Shown one piece after another: positions 49,243 to 58,067 of a stretch of 64,000 nucleotides of DNA; the stretch's first letter is position 1, and each line of letters begins with the position of its first letter. This DNA is from Plantactinospora soyae. GTDB lineage: Bacteria > Actinomycetota > Actinomycetes > Mycobacteriales > Micromonosporaceae. The stretch covers positions 5,456,001-5,520,000 of the forward strand of contig NZ_JADBEB010000001.1 in the NCBI RefSeq assembly GCF_014874095.1, given 5' to 3'. Made by a program: the position numbers and the translations under genes. The notes below the pieces were generated by a model that was not told the origin of the DNA, did not search any database, and saw only the letters and a program-made list of their open reading frames with translations.

Positions 49243-50814
49243 GTGCGATCACATCCTCGACCCTCGAATCGATCTCGGCGCTCCACGACCGTGCTCGCCG
49301 CCGCCACGTCGGCACTCCTAGTGCTCGCCGGCTGCACATCCGCATCTCCCCCACCGGACTCCGGCGCGGATGCGGACCTCGGCTCCTACCTCACGCAAGA
49401 GCTCGACTGGGGCGGGTGCGAGGACACCGCGACGAACGCAGCGGACGCCAAACTGTTCGCGAACCCGGCGCTCGAGTGCGCCTCGGTCGAGGTGCCGATC
49501 GACTACGACGAGCCGAAGGGCGAGAGGGCGCACATCGCGCTCCTGCGCCTGCCCGCCACGGGCGAGGCCGAGGGCTCCTTGCTGGTCGACCCGGGCGGCC
49601 CCGGAGGCTCCGGCACCAACCTCGTCGCGTTGACCCTGCCCCTGTGGCAGGCCAGCCCCGTCGCCGAGCGCTTCGACATCGTCGGCTTCGATCCTCGGGG
49701 GATCGGGTCGTCCACCCCGGCCCTCGACTGCTACACCGACGATGAGTACGACGCAGGCGCGGCGCTACGGTTCGGCGTCGTGTACGACATCACCAGCGCC
49801 GAGCAGACGGCCGAGCTCGCAGAACGTTGCGCCAAGGGCTCTGGCGGGGCCGCGAACCTGGTGAACGCCGGGTCGACGAACGTCGTGCGGGACATGGACA
49901 TCATGCGAGAGGTGCTCGGCGACAAGAAGCTCACCTATCTCGGCTACAGCTACGGCTCCCAGCTCGGCGCCATGTATGCCGCGACCTACCCCGAGAAGGT
50001 CCGCGCGATCGTGCTCGACGGGGCCATCGCGCCCGACCTGACGGCACAAGAACTCCGCGTCTCCCAGTTCACCGGCCTGCAGGCTCGGTTCGACGACCTC
50101 GCCGCGTTCTGCGCCGAATCACCCGACTGCGTACTCGGCACCGATCCCACAGCAGCGAACGATCGTCTGCACGAGATCGTCCGACCGCTCATCGAGACGC
50201 CGCCGACCGCCGACGGCAGAGAGGTGAGTGTCTGGGACGTCTACCTCGGTATCACCGGAGGGCTGTACTCGCAGGCGAGGTGGCCCAACGTCATCGCAGC
50301 GCTCACTGCCCTCGAGGCAGGTCAGGCCGACGAGATGCTCGCTCTGCGGGACACGTTCTACGGCCGCACCGGGGACGGCGCCTACACGCTCGACCTCGAC
50401 ACGAACATCGCCGTGCGCTGCATGGACTGGCCCCGCCCGACGCCCGAGGAAACCACCGCGCTGGCGCGCAAGGTCGGAGAGGTGGCGCCGATGTTCGACC
50501 TCGACGTCTTCACGGCAGCCGACTACCACAGCGAGTGCGAGGCGTGGCCCGCGCCGCCCACGGGCGGCGATCCCTGGCTCGCCGATGTCAAGGACCTTCC
50601 CGCGACTCTCGTGGTGTCAGTCACCGGCGATCCCGCGACGCCGTACGAGGGCGGCGTCGCGTTGGCTGACGCTCTGGGCGGAAGCCTGCTCACCGTCGAC
50701 GGAAAGCAGCACGGTGCCTACCTCCTCGGCGGCAGCGAGTGCGTCGACGACGTCGTCAATGCGTATCTCCTCGACCTCGAATCCCCGCCGGCCGACGCCC
50801 GCTGCAGTCTCTAA
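49243..50814 (+). CDS. Exported TAP/SlpD-like serine hydrolase (S33 peptidase), lipoprotein
   Basis: 523 residues from GTG 49243 after AAAGGAAG. A lipoprotein signal ends in the lipobox LVLAGC. Alpha/beta-hydrolase features: LVDPGGPGGSGTN oxyanion region, FDIVGFDPRGIGSSTP, nucleophile Ser in YLGYSYGSQLGAMYA, Asp in VTGDPATP and His in GKQHGAYLLG. C-terminal TAP-like Cys residues are present (GGSECVDDVVNAYL). Expected role: cleavage of N-terminal tripeptides outside the cell. One of three such genes in this region. Confidence 0.88.
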   Translation: MRSHPRPSNRSRRSTTVLAAATSALLVLAGCTSASPPPDSGADADLGSYLTQELDWGGCEDTATNAADAKLFANPALECASVEVPIDYDEPKGERAHIALLRLPATGEAEGSLLVDPGGPGGSGTNLVALTLPLWQASPVAERFDIVGFDPRGIGSSTPALDCYTDDEYDAGAALRFGVVYDITSAEQTAELAERCAKGSGGAANLVNAGSTNVVRDMDIMREVLGDKKLTYLGYSYGSQLGAMYAATYPEKVRAIVLDGAIAPDLTAQELRVSQFTGLQARFDDLAAFCAESPDCVLGTDPTAANDRLHEIVRPLIETPPTADGREVSVWDVYLGITGGLYSQARWPNVIAALTALEAGQADEMLALRDTFYGRTGDGAYTLDLDTNIAVRCMDWPRPTPEETTALARKVGEVAPMFDLDVFTAADYHSECEAWPAPPTGGDPWLADVKDLPATLVVSVTGDPATPYEGGVALADALGGSLLTVDGKQHGAYLLGGSECVDDVVNAYLLDLESPPADARCSL

Positions 50815-50949
50815 CCCGCCCGACTCCAACGAGCCCGCCGCGGCAGGCCCTGGTGCCATCGCTGGCGCAGATCGCCGCTTCCCCCTCCCTCGCATCCGTC
50901 GACAATCGCCGCGCCGAACATGACAAAAACGCATGTGATAACCGCCTAG

Positions 50950-52314
50950 TACTGCAACGGCACTGACCGAGTCGAGTTGTGTTCACGTTCGTTGGGTATC
51001 GCGTGACGGATGTCGATGTTGTTCGGTGGCATGCTGAGTTGGACCAGCTCCACGGTCGGATAGCGGCCCGGTTTCGTCGGGCGGAGCCGAGACGGCGGGC
51101 TCGTCAGTACATGTGTGGGCTGGTCACCAGCCTGGACCGGAAGAACGGGTGGACCCTTGCGGAGCTGGCCGGGGATGTGTCGCCGGACGGGATGCAGCGG
51201 TTGTTGCGGTGGGCGGACTGGGACGTCGACGCGGTCCGTGACGACGTTCGGGACTACGTGGTCGAGCATCTCGGTGACCCGCGGGGTGTGCTGATTGTGG
51301 ATGACACCGGGTTCCTGAAGAAGGGCGTCCGGTCGGCCGGAGTTCAACGGCAGTATTCCGGGACCGCGGGGCGGAGGGAGAACTGCCAGGTCGGGGTGTT
51401 CCTGGCCTACCGGTCAGCTCGTGGGCACGCGTTGATCGACCGGCAGTTGTACCTGCCGGTGTCGTGGACCGATGACCGGGACCGGTGCCGGGCCGCCGGT
51501 ATCCCGGACGAGGTGGAATTTGCCACGAAGGTGGAGATGGCCCGCACGATGCTCGGCCGGGCGTTGGACGCGGGGGTGCCGGTCGGGTGGGTGACGATGG
51601 ACGAGGCCTACGGCCAGTGCAAGTCGCTGCGGGTCTGGCTGGAACAGCGGGACGTGGCGTATGTGGTCGCGACCCGCCGCAACGACGACATGGTCACCAC
51701 CGGCATGGGTCGAGCCCGCGCGGACGAGTTGATCGCGGGCCTGCCGGACCGGGCATGGTGCCGCCTGTCCGCCGGCGCTGGAGCGCACGGCCCCAGGGAG
51801 TACTGGTGGGCGCGGGTGCCGGTCCGCGTGTTCTGGAAACCGGGACGCGGGTACTGGCTCCTCGCCCGCCGCAGTATCACCACCGGGGAGATCGCCTACT
51901 ACGTCTGTTACGGACCCCGGCGGACCCGTCTGGTCGACCTGGCCCGGGTCGCCGGCAGTAGGTGGGCGATCGAGGAATGCTTCCAACAGGCGAAAAACGA
52001 AGCGGGTCTGGATGAGTACCAGGTACGGGACTGGCGGGCCTGGTACGCCCACATCACCCTGTCGATGGCCGCCCACGCCTGGCTGTCCGTGGCCCGATCC
52101 CTTGCCGTAAAAGGGGAACCGACAGCAGCACCGGCATGATGATCGGCTACACCGTACCGGAGATCCGCAGGCTCCTCACCGCACTGGCCGTGCGACAAAC
52201 CCACCCACCAGAACACGTCTGGTCCTGGTCGAGATGGCGACGACGACGCCAACACCAAGCCCGAACCTGCCACTACCGACAACACGGCTACCCCTGACAA
52301 CTGCCGTTGCAGTA
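50950..52314 (+). mobile_element. IS701-family insertion sequence with CTAG duplication
   Basis: 1365 bp bounded by perfect inverted repeats TACTGCAACGGCA and TGCCGTTGCAGTA, each flanked by CTAG (50946-50949, 52315-52318). One transposase gene is inside. The clean ends indicate a fairly recent insertion. Confidence 0.85.
50979..52139 (+). CDS. IS701-family transposase (C-terminal tail out of frame)
   Basis: 386 residues. DDE residues lie in VLIVDDTGFLKKG, VGWVTMDEAYGQC and WAIEECFQQAKNEAGLDEYQ. The start could be at 50979 or a later ATG. After the stop at 52137-52139 another frame continues with YTVPEIRRLLTALAVRQ and WSWSRWRRRRQ to a TGA near 52297. This is the usual tail of such transposases, so a small indel may have cut it off. 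Confidence 0.88.
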   Translation: MFTFVGYRVTDVDVVRWHAELDQLHGRIAARFRRAEPRRRARQYMCGLVTSLDRKNGWTLAELAGDVSPDGMQRLLRWADWDVDAVRDDVRDYVVEHLGDPRGVLIVDDTGFLKKGVRSAGVQRQYSGTAGRRENCQVGVFLAYRSARGHALIDRQLYLPVSWTDDRDRCRAAGIPDEVEFATKVEMARTMLGRALDAGVPVGWVTMDEAYGQCKSLRVWLEQRDVAYVVATRRNDDMVTTGMGRARADELIAGLPDRAWCRLSAGAGAHGPREYWWARVPVRVFWKPGRGYWLLARRSITTGEIAYYVCYGPRRTRLVDLARVAGSRWAIEECFQQAKNEAGLDEYQVRDWRAWYAHITLSMAAHAWLSVARSLAVKGEPTAAPA

Positions 52315-52370
52315 CTAGGACGTGTTTTGGATTGTGATCCTGACCTGGTGTTTCGGCATGATGCGGGGTC

Positions 52371-52457
52371 GTGAGTGACGCGAGGCGACATGACCTGACC
52401 GATGAGGCGTGGGCGTTGTTGAAACCGTTACTGCCGACGCAAGGCCCGCGGCCGTAG
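52371..52457 (+). pseudogene. IS5-family transposase N-terminal stub
   Basis: From GTG 52371 it reads SDARRHDLTDEAWALLKPLL and stops at TAG 52455-52457 inside a long hairpin. Only the first ~25 residues of an IS5-type transposase remain. Confidence 0.65.
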
Positions 52458-52479
52458 GCCGCGGGCCTTGCGTCGGCAG
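52431..52479. repeat. Perfect 23-bp hairpin within the IS5 stub
   Basis: Arms 52431-52453 and 52457-52479 are exact reverse complements with a 3-base loop (GTA); the arm starts CTGCCGACGCAAGG. The left arm is transposase coding sequence, so the right arm is an inverted copy. It is extremely stable and could also block transcription. At 52519-52529 the sequence TACTGCAACGG repeats the IS701 end without an element. Confidence 0.8.
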
Positions 52480-52814
52480 ATGGACGGGCTCTGGGATGCA
52501 ACCGTGGGCATCGATGGGTACTGCAACGGTCTCTTTTCGCGTGTCAGACGGGCCTGGGGGAGGGACAACTTCGTCACGAACCGTGTCAGCAGGTTGCGTC
52601 GAGCCTCGAGCCTCGAACGTGTCGAGGCGTTACGCGCGGCGGGCTCGGTCGCCCTCGCCCTCACCCCGCTCGATCGGGACCGATGGAGTCAGCGCCGGAC
52701 CGGAACGCCGGGTCCGCAACCAGACGACCGCCGCTGCGGCCAGGGCGACAAGGCACGGCCCGGCGATGGTCGCGGCGTTCGCGGCGCCGGCGGAACGGTC
52801 GAGGCCCCTGCTTG

Positions 52815-52996
52815 CGGACCCAGTTCCGCAACGTCTCGTGGCTCATCCCCAGCTCACGTGCGACGTGGTTGATCGGCCGACGCGACGAGCGGACCAGGTC
52901 AACCGCATCACGCTGAAACTCTTCCTTGTACTTCGATGGACGTCCCAACGGGGACACCCCTTCCTCTGGACCAACATCCAGTCTCAGGGTGTCCAC
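52815..52996 (-). pseudogene. IS3-family OrfA fragment
   Basis: From ATG 52996 it reads GRPSKYKEEFQRDAVDLVRS then RRPINHVARELGMSHETLRN and WVRKQG, the HTH of an IS3 OrfA. It diverges after about 60 residues. No OrfB is present. Confidence 0.7.
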
Positions 52997-53177
52997 ATCT
53001 CAGGGGGAAGCCCACCACCTCATTCTTCGCGTGGTCCGGTGGTGTGAACAGTGACGGCACGTCACGTGTGGGGTGTGACGTGGCGGCACTGTTGGGTGGT
53101 TGCGGCGGCTGGTGGCATGGGGGGGCATCGGGCTGGGGGTTGAGGAAGGACCGTGAGCAGTTGGCTGGGGGGCAGGT

Positions 53178-53249
53178 ATGGGACGACGTCGGAGAGTGGC
53201 GTTGACCGTGGTTGTCGGGCTTGCCGCGTTCGTGGTGGCGCTGGTCTAA
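53178..53249 (+). CDS. Micro-ORF with hydrophobic signal-like sequence
   Basis: ATG 53178 after a G-rich site encodes 23 residues: basic start MGRRRRVALT, then hydrophobic VVVGLAAFVVALV, stop TAA. It may be the truncated beginning of an exported or membrane protein, or chance. Inverted arms CACGTCAC and GTGACGTG lie upstream near 53056-53081. Confidence 0.3.
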   Translation: MGRRRRVALTVVVGLAAFVVALV

Positions 53250-53377
53250 GCGGTGGGGTGCGGCGGCGGGTTGGCTCTTTCGGCTGGCTGCGACGCACAC
53301 GCTGACGCTGGTCGTGAACGCCGGGTGCGGTGCGGACAGTGTCGAGTTGGCGGAAGCGTAGGAGGGGAGTCCGTAGC

Positions 53378-54988
53378 GTGAGTAGAAGGATGAGCAGTAC
53401 GTCTCGCCCCGTTGGGGGTGGTCCGCCGGTGCGGCGACTTGGTTTCGCGGGTGTCGCCTTGGTGGTCTGTGTGGTTTCGGTCGTGGGGTGTACGTCCGGC
53501 GGGGAAGAGGATCCGGGTCCGGGTGAGAGCGTGGTTGGCGGTGCGTTGGAGCAGTACTACACCCAGAAGTTGGAGTGGAAGGGGTGTACGGACTTCGCGA
53601 CGAGTCCGCGTGAGGCGGAGATCCTGGGGAAGGCTCCGGGTGAGTGCGCGTGGCTGAGTGTGCCGCTGGACTACGACGATCCTCAGGGCGCGGTCACCAC
53701 CGTCGCGGTGTTGCGTGTCGCGGCTCGGGGGGAGTCGCGGGGTTCGTTGCTGTTCAACCCTGGTGGTCCGGGTGGCTCCGGCATTCTGGGTGGTCTGGGT
53801 GTGGTGGCTCAGATGACGAAGAGTCGCATCACGGAGCGGTTCGATGTGGTCGGGTTCGACCCGCGTGGTGTTGGTGCTACGAAGCCTGCGGCGGACTGCT
53901 ACACCGAGGGCGGCACGAGCCGGGGTGACAAGGTGTTCCCGCTGATGACCTTGACAGTCTCGCTGACGGAGGAGGATACCCGGGCGGTGTTCGACCGCTG
54001 TGCCAAGGGATCCGGGGGTGTGGAGGCGCTTACGCAGATGGGTTCGCGGACGACCGCTCGTGACATGGATGTGTTGCGGGCGGCGCTCGGTGAGGAGAAG
54101 TTGACGTTCCTCGGTCAGAGTTACGGTACCCGGCTGGGGGCGGTTTACGCGGAGCAGTTCCCGCAGCGGGTGCGGGCGATGGTCCTCGACGGTGCCTTCG
54201 ACTCCCGGCTGGGGACGATCGAGCGGCGGCTTTCGGCGTATGGGGGCTTCCAGCGAGCTTTCGAGGCGATGGCCGCCGCGTGTGCGCAGAAGGCATCCTG
54301 TCCATTGGGGACTGATCCGAAGGCGTGGACGTCGACGTTCCAGACGATCGTCGCGCCGCTGCGGGACAGGCCGGTGCCCGCACTCGACCAGGAGCTCGAC
54401 TTCGACGAGGCGCTCGGTGGGGTGATGGCGGGCCTGTACAGCCCGGACAAGTGGCCGGCGATCATGAGTGGTCTTGCGGAGGTGCGGCAGGGGCGTGGCG
54501 ACACGCTGCTGGAGCTGACGTTCGACTTCGAAGGTGGTGAGCCCGATTCCGTGGTCAACGGTAACGCGATCGAGGCGATGTTCGCGATCAACTGCATGGA
54601 TGAGCAACGGCTCACCCCGCAGGACGCCACCCGGCTGCGGGTGAAGACCTATGAGACGGCGCCCTTCATGAACCCGGGCGGAGATCCTGCGGCGGGTGCC
54701 CGCGATGGATGCGAGTTCTGGCCGGTCCCACCGACGCTCGGTATCCCGTACGCGCAGAATGTCACGGGTCTGCCGGCCACGCTGGTCGTTTCGATCACCG
54801 GTGACGCCACCACTCCGCACCAGGGTGCCGTCAGCCTCGCCGAGACCCTGGGCAGCGCCCTGCTGACCGTCGAGGGGGAGGGACACACCATCGTCTCCTC
54901 GGGGAAGAGCGAGTGTGTCGACACCATCGCCGCGGACTACCTCATCGACCTCAAGCTGCCGGCCAGCATGCCCACCTGTTCCATCTGA
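53378..54988 (+). CDS. Exported TAP/SlpD-like serine hydrolase (S33 peptidase), lipoprotein
   Basis: 536 residues from GTG 53378 with AGGAGGGGAG about 10 bases upstream; ATG 53390 is an alternative. The lipobox is VSVVGC. Motifs: LFNPGGPGGSGILGG, FDVVGFDPRGVGATKP, nucleophile Ser in FLGQSYGTRLGAVYA, Asp in ITGDATTP, His in EGEGHTIVSSG and the Cys-containing GKSECVDTIAADYL end. Same architecture as the gene at 49243, with clearly different codon-level sequence, so an old paralogue rather than a recent copy. Confidence 0.88.
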   Translation: MSRRMSSTSRPVGGGPPVRRLGFAGVALVVCVVSVVGCTSGGEEDPGPGESVVGGALEQYYTQKLEWKGCTDFATSPREAEILGKAPGECAWLSVPLDYDDPQGAVTTVAVLRVAARGESRGSLLFNPGGPGGSGILGGLGVVAQMTKSRITERFDVVGFDPRGVGATKPAADCYTEGGTSRGDKVFPLMTLTVSLTEEDTRAVFDRCAKGSGGVEALTQMGSRTTARDMDVLRAALGEEKLTFLGQSYGTRLGAVYAEQFPQRVRAMVLDGAFDSRLGTIERRLSAYGGFQRAFEAMAAACAQKASCPLGTDPKAWTSTFQTIVAPLRDRPVPALDQELDFDEALGGVMAGLYSPDKWPAIMSGLAEVRQGRGDTLLELTFDFEGGEPDSVVNGNAIEAMFAINCMDEQRLTPQDATRLRVKTYETAPFMNPGGDPAAGARDGCEFWPVPPTLGIPYAQNVTGLPATLVVSITGDATTPHQGAVSLAETLGSALLTVEGEGHTIVSSGKSECVDTIAADYLIDLKLPASMPTCSI

Positions 54989-55032
54989 ACCCGGCGGTAC
55001 GGCGTTCGAGATGAGCGCGGGAAGGAGACGAC

Positions 55033-55515
55033 ATGGCCTGGAGCACACGTGCGCTCGCGGCACTCGTCGGCACGACGATGAACACCATTCGGCACTACCG
55101 TCTCGGTCTGCTCGAAGAGCCGGAGCGCCGGTACAACGGATACAAGCAGTACGGGGCGGGGGATCTCGTACGCCTTCGGTGCATCGGACGGCTCGCCGAT
55201 CCGGGGGTGCCGCTCTTCCGGATCGGCGAGGTGGGCGGGAACATCGCCGCGGACGCGTTGAGCCAGGTCGACACCGATCCCGTCGGCCACGACATCGACG
55301 TCGTGCAACCCGACGCGGACGAGGCGACTCGGCGGGGGAACCTCGCCGAGAGGCTCGCGCCGATCCTGGCGCGGCATCTCGTCGACCACCCCAGGCTCAG
55401 CGACCCGGCAGCTGACCTGTCCAAGAGTGGTGCCGAGAAACCGGCCGTGCGTCCGGGTGCGAACCGACCGAGCCGGATCGTGTGCGGCGCCATGCGCGGC
55501 TACGCGCTGATGTAG
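55033..55515 (+). CDS. MerR-family regulator, C terminus doubtful
   Basis: ATG 55033 after GAAGGAGACG. The N-terminal ~65 residues are a MerR DNA-binding domain (RALAALVGTTMNTIRHYRLG, then EEPERRYNGYKQYGAGDLVR). The continuation (DALSQVDTDPVGHDIDVVQP) lacks a recognisable effector domain, and the last ~40 residues look like non-coding sequence. A truncated or frame-altered actinobacterial MerR is likely. An SnoaL-like relic follows. Confidence 0.6.
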   Translation: MAWSTRALAALVGTTMNTIRHYRLGLLEEPERRYNGYKQYGAGDLVRLRCIGRLADPGVPLFRIGEVGGNIAADALSQVDTDPVGHDIDVVQPDADEATRRGNLAERLAPILARHLVDHPRLSDPAADLSKSGAEKPAVRPGANRPSRIVCGAMRGYALM

Positions 55516-55550
55516 TCGTCGAGCTGCCTGGTCATGGAGGAGCCTCGGCG

Positions 55551-55640
55551 GCCTTCTGTACCGAATTCGCGACGGGAAGTTCCTGCACATGTCGGCCCTC
55601 CACGACGCCGAGGCCCTGCAGAAGCAGCTCGCAGGCTGAC
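55551..55640 (+). pseudogene. SnoaL-like protein C-terminal relic
   Basis: Reads LLYRIRDGKFLHMSALHDAE then ALQKQLAG and stops, similar to the last strand of SnoaL/NTF2-type proteins. No start or upstream part is found in frame. Confidence 0.4.
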
Positions 55641-56067
55641 CCAGCCAGGCTCGACGCCCGACGCGAGCGGGTGCCCCCGGCCAGGATGGCCCGGGGCACC
55701 CCCGCTCTGTTGGCGTGCCTCGCAACTACGTTGCCAGCGTGGACGGTTCGGACGGCTGGGCCCAGGCTTCACCTAGCCAACCCACATAGGAAACCCTCAA
55801 CTAGCACACCACCCAGTCGCGTCGCCGCCAGGCGGGGGCGTGATGCACGCCAGTCAGGGGTGGCGCGAGGGGTCGGCCGTCCCCTCACCGCGAGCCACGC
55901 CCTTGCAGCAAAGGGCGGAACGTACGGCGTCCAACTCCCGGTGGATGCCTGTCTCGCCGAGCTCTCGCAGTCTCAAACGGGCCTCGACAGGGTCAGTAAG
56001 GAGATCCTGCGGCTCGCCGTCGATCAGGCGGGTGCTGTAGGGCATGAACAGGTTTTGGAGGTTAGAA
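55641..56067. other. Stretch without a clear gene; one weak minus-strand ORF
   Basis: The only protein-like frame is minus-strand 55854-56045 (63 codons; GEPQDLLTDPVEARLRLREL, then GIHRELDAVRSALC). It is helix-rich and divergent from the hydrolase gene at 56068. No family is recognised and coding is uncertain. Confidence 0.3.
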
Positions 56068-56937
56068 ATGCGAGTGTTTCACCGGCACGTCACCGTCGAG
56101 GGGAAGCGGCTCTTCTACCGCGAGGCAGGGGAACCCGACACCCCTGCCGTGGTACTGCTGCACGGCTACCCCACAAGTTCGTTCATGTTCCGTGACCTGA
56201 TCCCGAGGCTGGCCGACCGGTATCACGTGATCGCACCCGATCACCTCGGCTTCGGCCAGTCGGACAGCCCCACGGTCGACGAGTTCGACTACAGCTTCGA
56301 CTCGCTCGCCCGACTCACCGCCGGACTGCTCGGGCAACTCGGCCTGAAGCGGTACGCCATCTACGTCCAGGACTACGGCGCGCCGATCGGGTGGCGGCTC
56401 GCCCTCCAGCCGGGCGCCCCGGTCACCGCCGTCATCACCCAGAACGGCAACGGCTACGAGGCTGGCTTCGTCCCTGACTTCTGGGAACCGGTCTGGGCGT
56501 ACGGCGAGAACCCGAACGCCCAGACCGAGGCGGCCATGCGTACCGCCCTGGATCGCGACGCGATCGTCTGGCAGTACACCCACGGCGTACCGGATCCCAG
56601 CGTGGTCAGCCCCGACACCTGGACCCTGGACCACGCACTGCTCCAACGGCCGGGCAACGCCGAGGTGCAACTGGGCCTGTTCCGCGACTACTCGACGAAC
56701 CGCGCGCTCTACCCCCGGCTCCAGGAGCACCTGCGGGCCAGTCGAGTTCCCGTGCTGGCGGTCTGGGGCCGCAACGACCAGATCTTCTCGCCGGAAGGCG
56801 CGAAGGCCTTTGGCGAAGACCTGCCGGACGCCGAAGTCCACCTTCTGGACGGTGGGCACTTTCTGTTGGAGAGCGACCTCGAAGGAGTCACCGAGCTCAC
56901 CCGAGACTTCCTCGGCCGATTTCTCGGGACTACCTGA
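56068..56937 (+). CDS. Alpha/beta hydrolase, haloalkane-dehalogenase-like
   Basis: 289 residues from ATG 56068 with GGAGG ten bases upstream. HGYPTSSFMFRDLIP oxyanion region, APDHLGFGQSD, nucleophile Asp in YAIYVQDYGAPIGWRLA and His in LLDGGHFLLESD. The Asp nucleophile in VQDYG places it with haloalkane dehalogenase/epoxide hydrolase relatives rather than Ser esterases. The substrate is unknown. A dienelactone hydrolase-like gene follows 163 bases downstream. Confidence 0.85.
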   Translation: MRVFHRHVTVEGKRLFYREAGEPDTPAVVLLHGYPTSSFMFRDLIPRLADRYHVIAPDHLGFGQSDSPTVDEFDYSFDSLARLTAGLLGQLGLKRYAIYVQDYGAPIGWRLALQPGAPVTAVITQNGNGYEAGFVPDFWEPVWAYGENPNAQTEAAMRTALDRDAIVWQYTHGVPDPSVVSPDTWTLDHALLQRPGNAEVQLGLFRDYSTNRALYPRLQEHLRASRVPVLAVWGRNDQIFSPEGAKAFGEDLPDAEVHLLDGGHFLLESDLEGVTELTRDFLGRFLGTT

Positions 56938-57100
56938 CCACATGCGGCCGACGCCAACGTCGGTGAGAGGCGGGAAGCCTGGTCGTCGCCGGGCGGGCGT
57001 TCCATGTCGCCGCCGAGTTGCCAACCAGTCGACACGGAGGCATCCGGTTTCGCCGCGCCGAAGCGGCCTGAACAAACGCCGACACGAAAGGCACCATCAG

Positions 57101-58015
57101 ATGCTTCAGCACATCACGATCCCGCGCGGACCGATCGATCTCGCGGCCCACCTCTACCTGCCCGACAGCATCGACGATGCGGCGCCGCTGCGCGCCGTGG
57201 TGCTCTCCACGCCCGGCAGCAGCGTGAAGGAGCAGATCGGCGCGAACTACGCATCCCGTCTCGCCGCCCGCGGCGTCCCGGCACTCAGTTTCGACCCCGC
57301 CCATCAAGGTCAGAGCGGCGGAGAGCCCCGCGACCTCGAAGACCCCTACCGCCGCGGTGAGGACATCTCCTACGCGATCGACGCGCTCAGCACGATCCCC
57401 GGCATCGACCCGGAGCGCATCGGCGTCCTCGGTATCTGCGCCGGCGGAGGCTACGCAGTGCACACCGCCCGCACGGACCATCGCATCAAGGCGGTCGGCG
57501 CGGTCGTCCCAGGCAACATGGGCACGTCGTTCCGCAGCTTCCAGCCAGATGGCGCGGCGGCCGCACTCGACACCATGGCCGACGCGCGCATCAAAGAGAC
57601 CCGCTCCGGCGAGCTGACCCGCGTGAACTGGCTGCCCGACACCTTGGAGGAAGCCACAGCAGTCGGGCTGACCGATATTGACACGACCCAGGCAATCACC
57701 TATTACCGCACCGAGCGGGGCAGGAACGAACACTCCACGAACCGCCGCCTCTCGCTCGGCGACTCGCTGCTGCTGGGCTACGACGCATATCACCTGGTCG
57801 ACCAGCTCATGACCCAGCCGCTGCAGGTCATCCTCGCCGGACGCATCGGCAACACCGGCTCCTACGAGTCCGGCATGCAGTTGTGGAAGCTGGCACCCAA
57901 CCCGGTCGACCTCATGGTGATCGACGGCGCCGGACACTACGAGATGTACGACGAGCCCGAGTACGTCGACACCGCAGTCGATCGGCTCGTCAACTTTTAC
58001 TTGAACAACCTGTAG
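57101..58015 (+). CDS. Alpha/beta hydrolase, dienelactone-hydrolase/YcjY-like
   Basis: 304 residues from ATG 57101, with GAAAGG upstream; the frame is open to 56810 but overlaps the previous gene. VVLSTPGSSVKEQIGANYAS, FDPAHQGQSGGEPRDLEDPY, nucleophile Cys in GVLGICAGGGYAVHTA and His in IDGAGHYEMYDEPEYVD. The Cys nucleophile is typical of dienelactone hydrolase-type enzymes. The role is unknown. An IS256 element begins 52 bases after its stop. Confidence 0.83.
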   Translation: MLQHITIPRGPIDLAAHLYLPDSIDDAAPLRAVVLSTPGSSVKEQIGANYASRLAARGVPALSFDPAHQGQSGGEPRDLEDPYRRGEDISYAIDALSTIPGIDPERIGVLGICAGGGYAVHTARTDHRIKAVGAVVPGNMGTSFRSFQPDGAAAALDTMADARIKETRSGELTRVNWLPDTLEEATAVGLTDIDTTQAITYYRTERGRNEHSTNRRLSLGDSLLLGYDAYHLVDQLMTQPLQVILAGRIGNTGSYESGMQLWKLAPNPVDLMVIDGAGHYEMYDEPEYVDTAVDRLVNFYLNNL

Positions 58016-58067
58016 ATCATCCAATCCGGTGAACCTATGCGGCCACAGCACTAGTAGTGCTTTGTCA

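Noticed and set aside
53246-55063. 605-codon minus-strand frame opposite the second TAP-like gene
   Set aside because: Low-complexity Arg/His/Pro composition and no motif; a shadow of the plus-strand gene.
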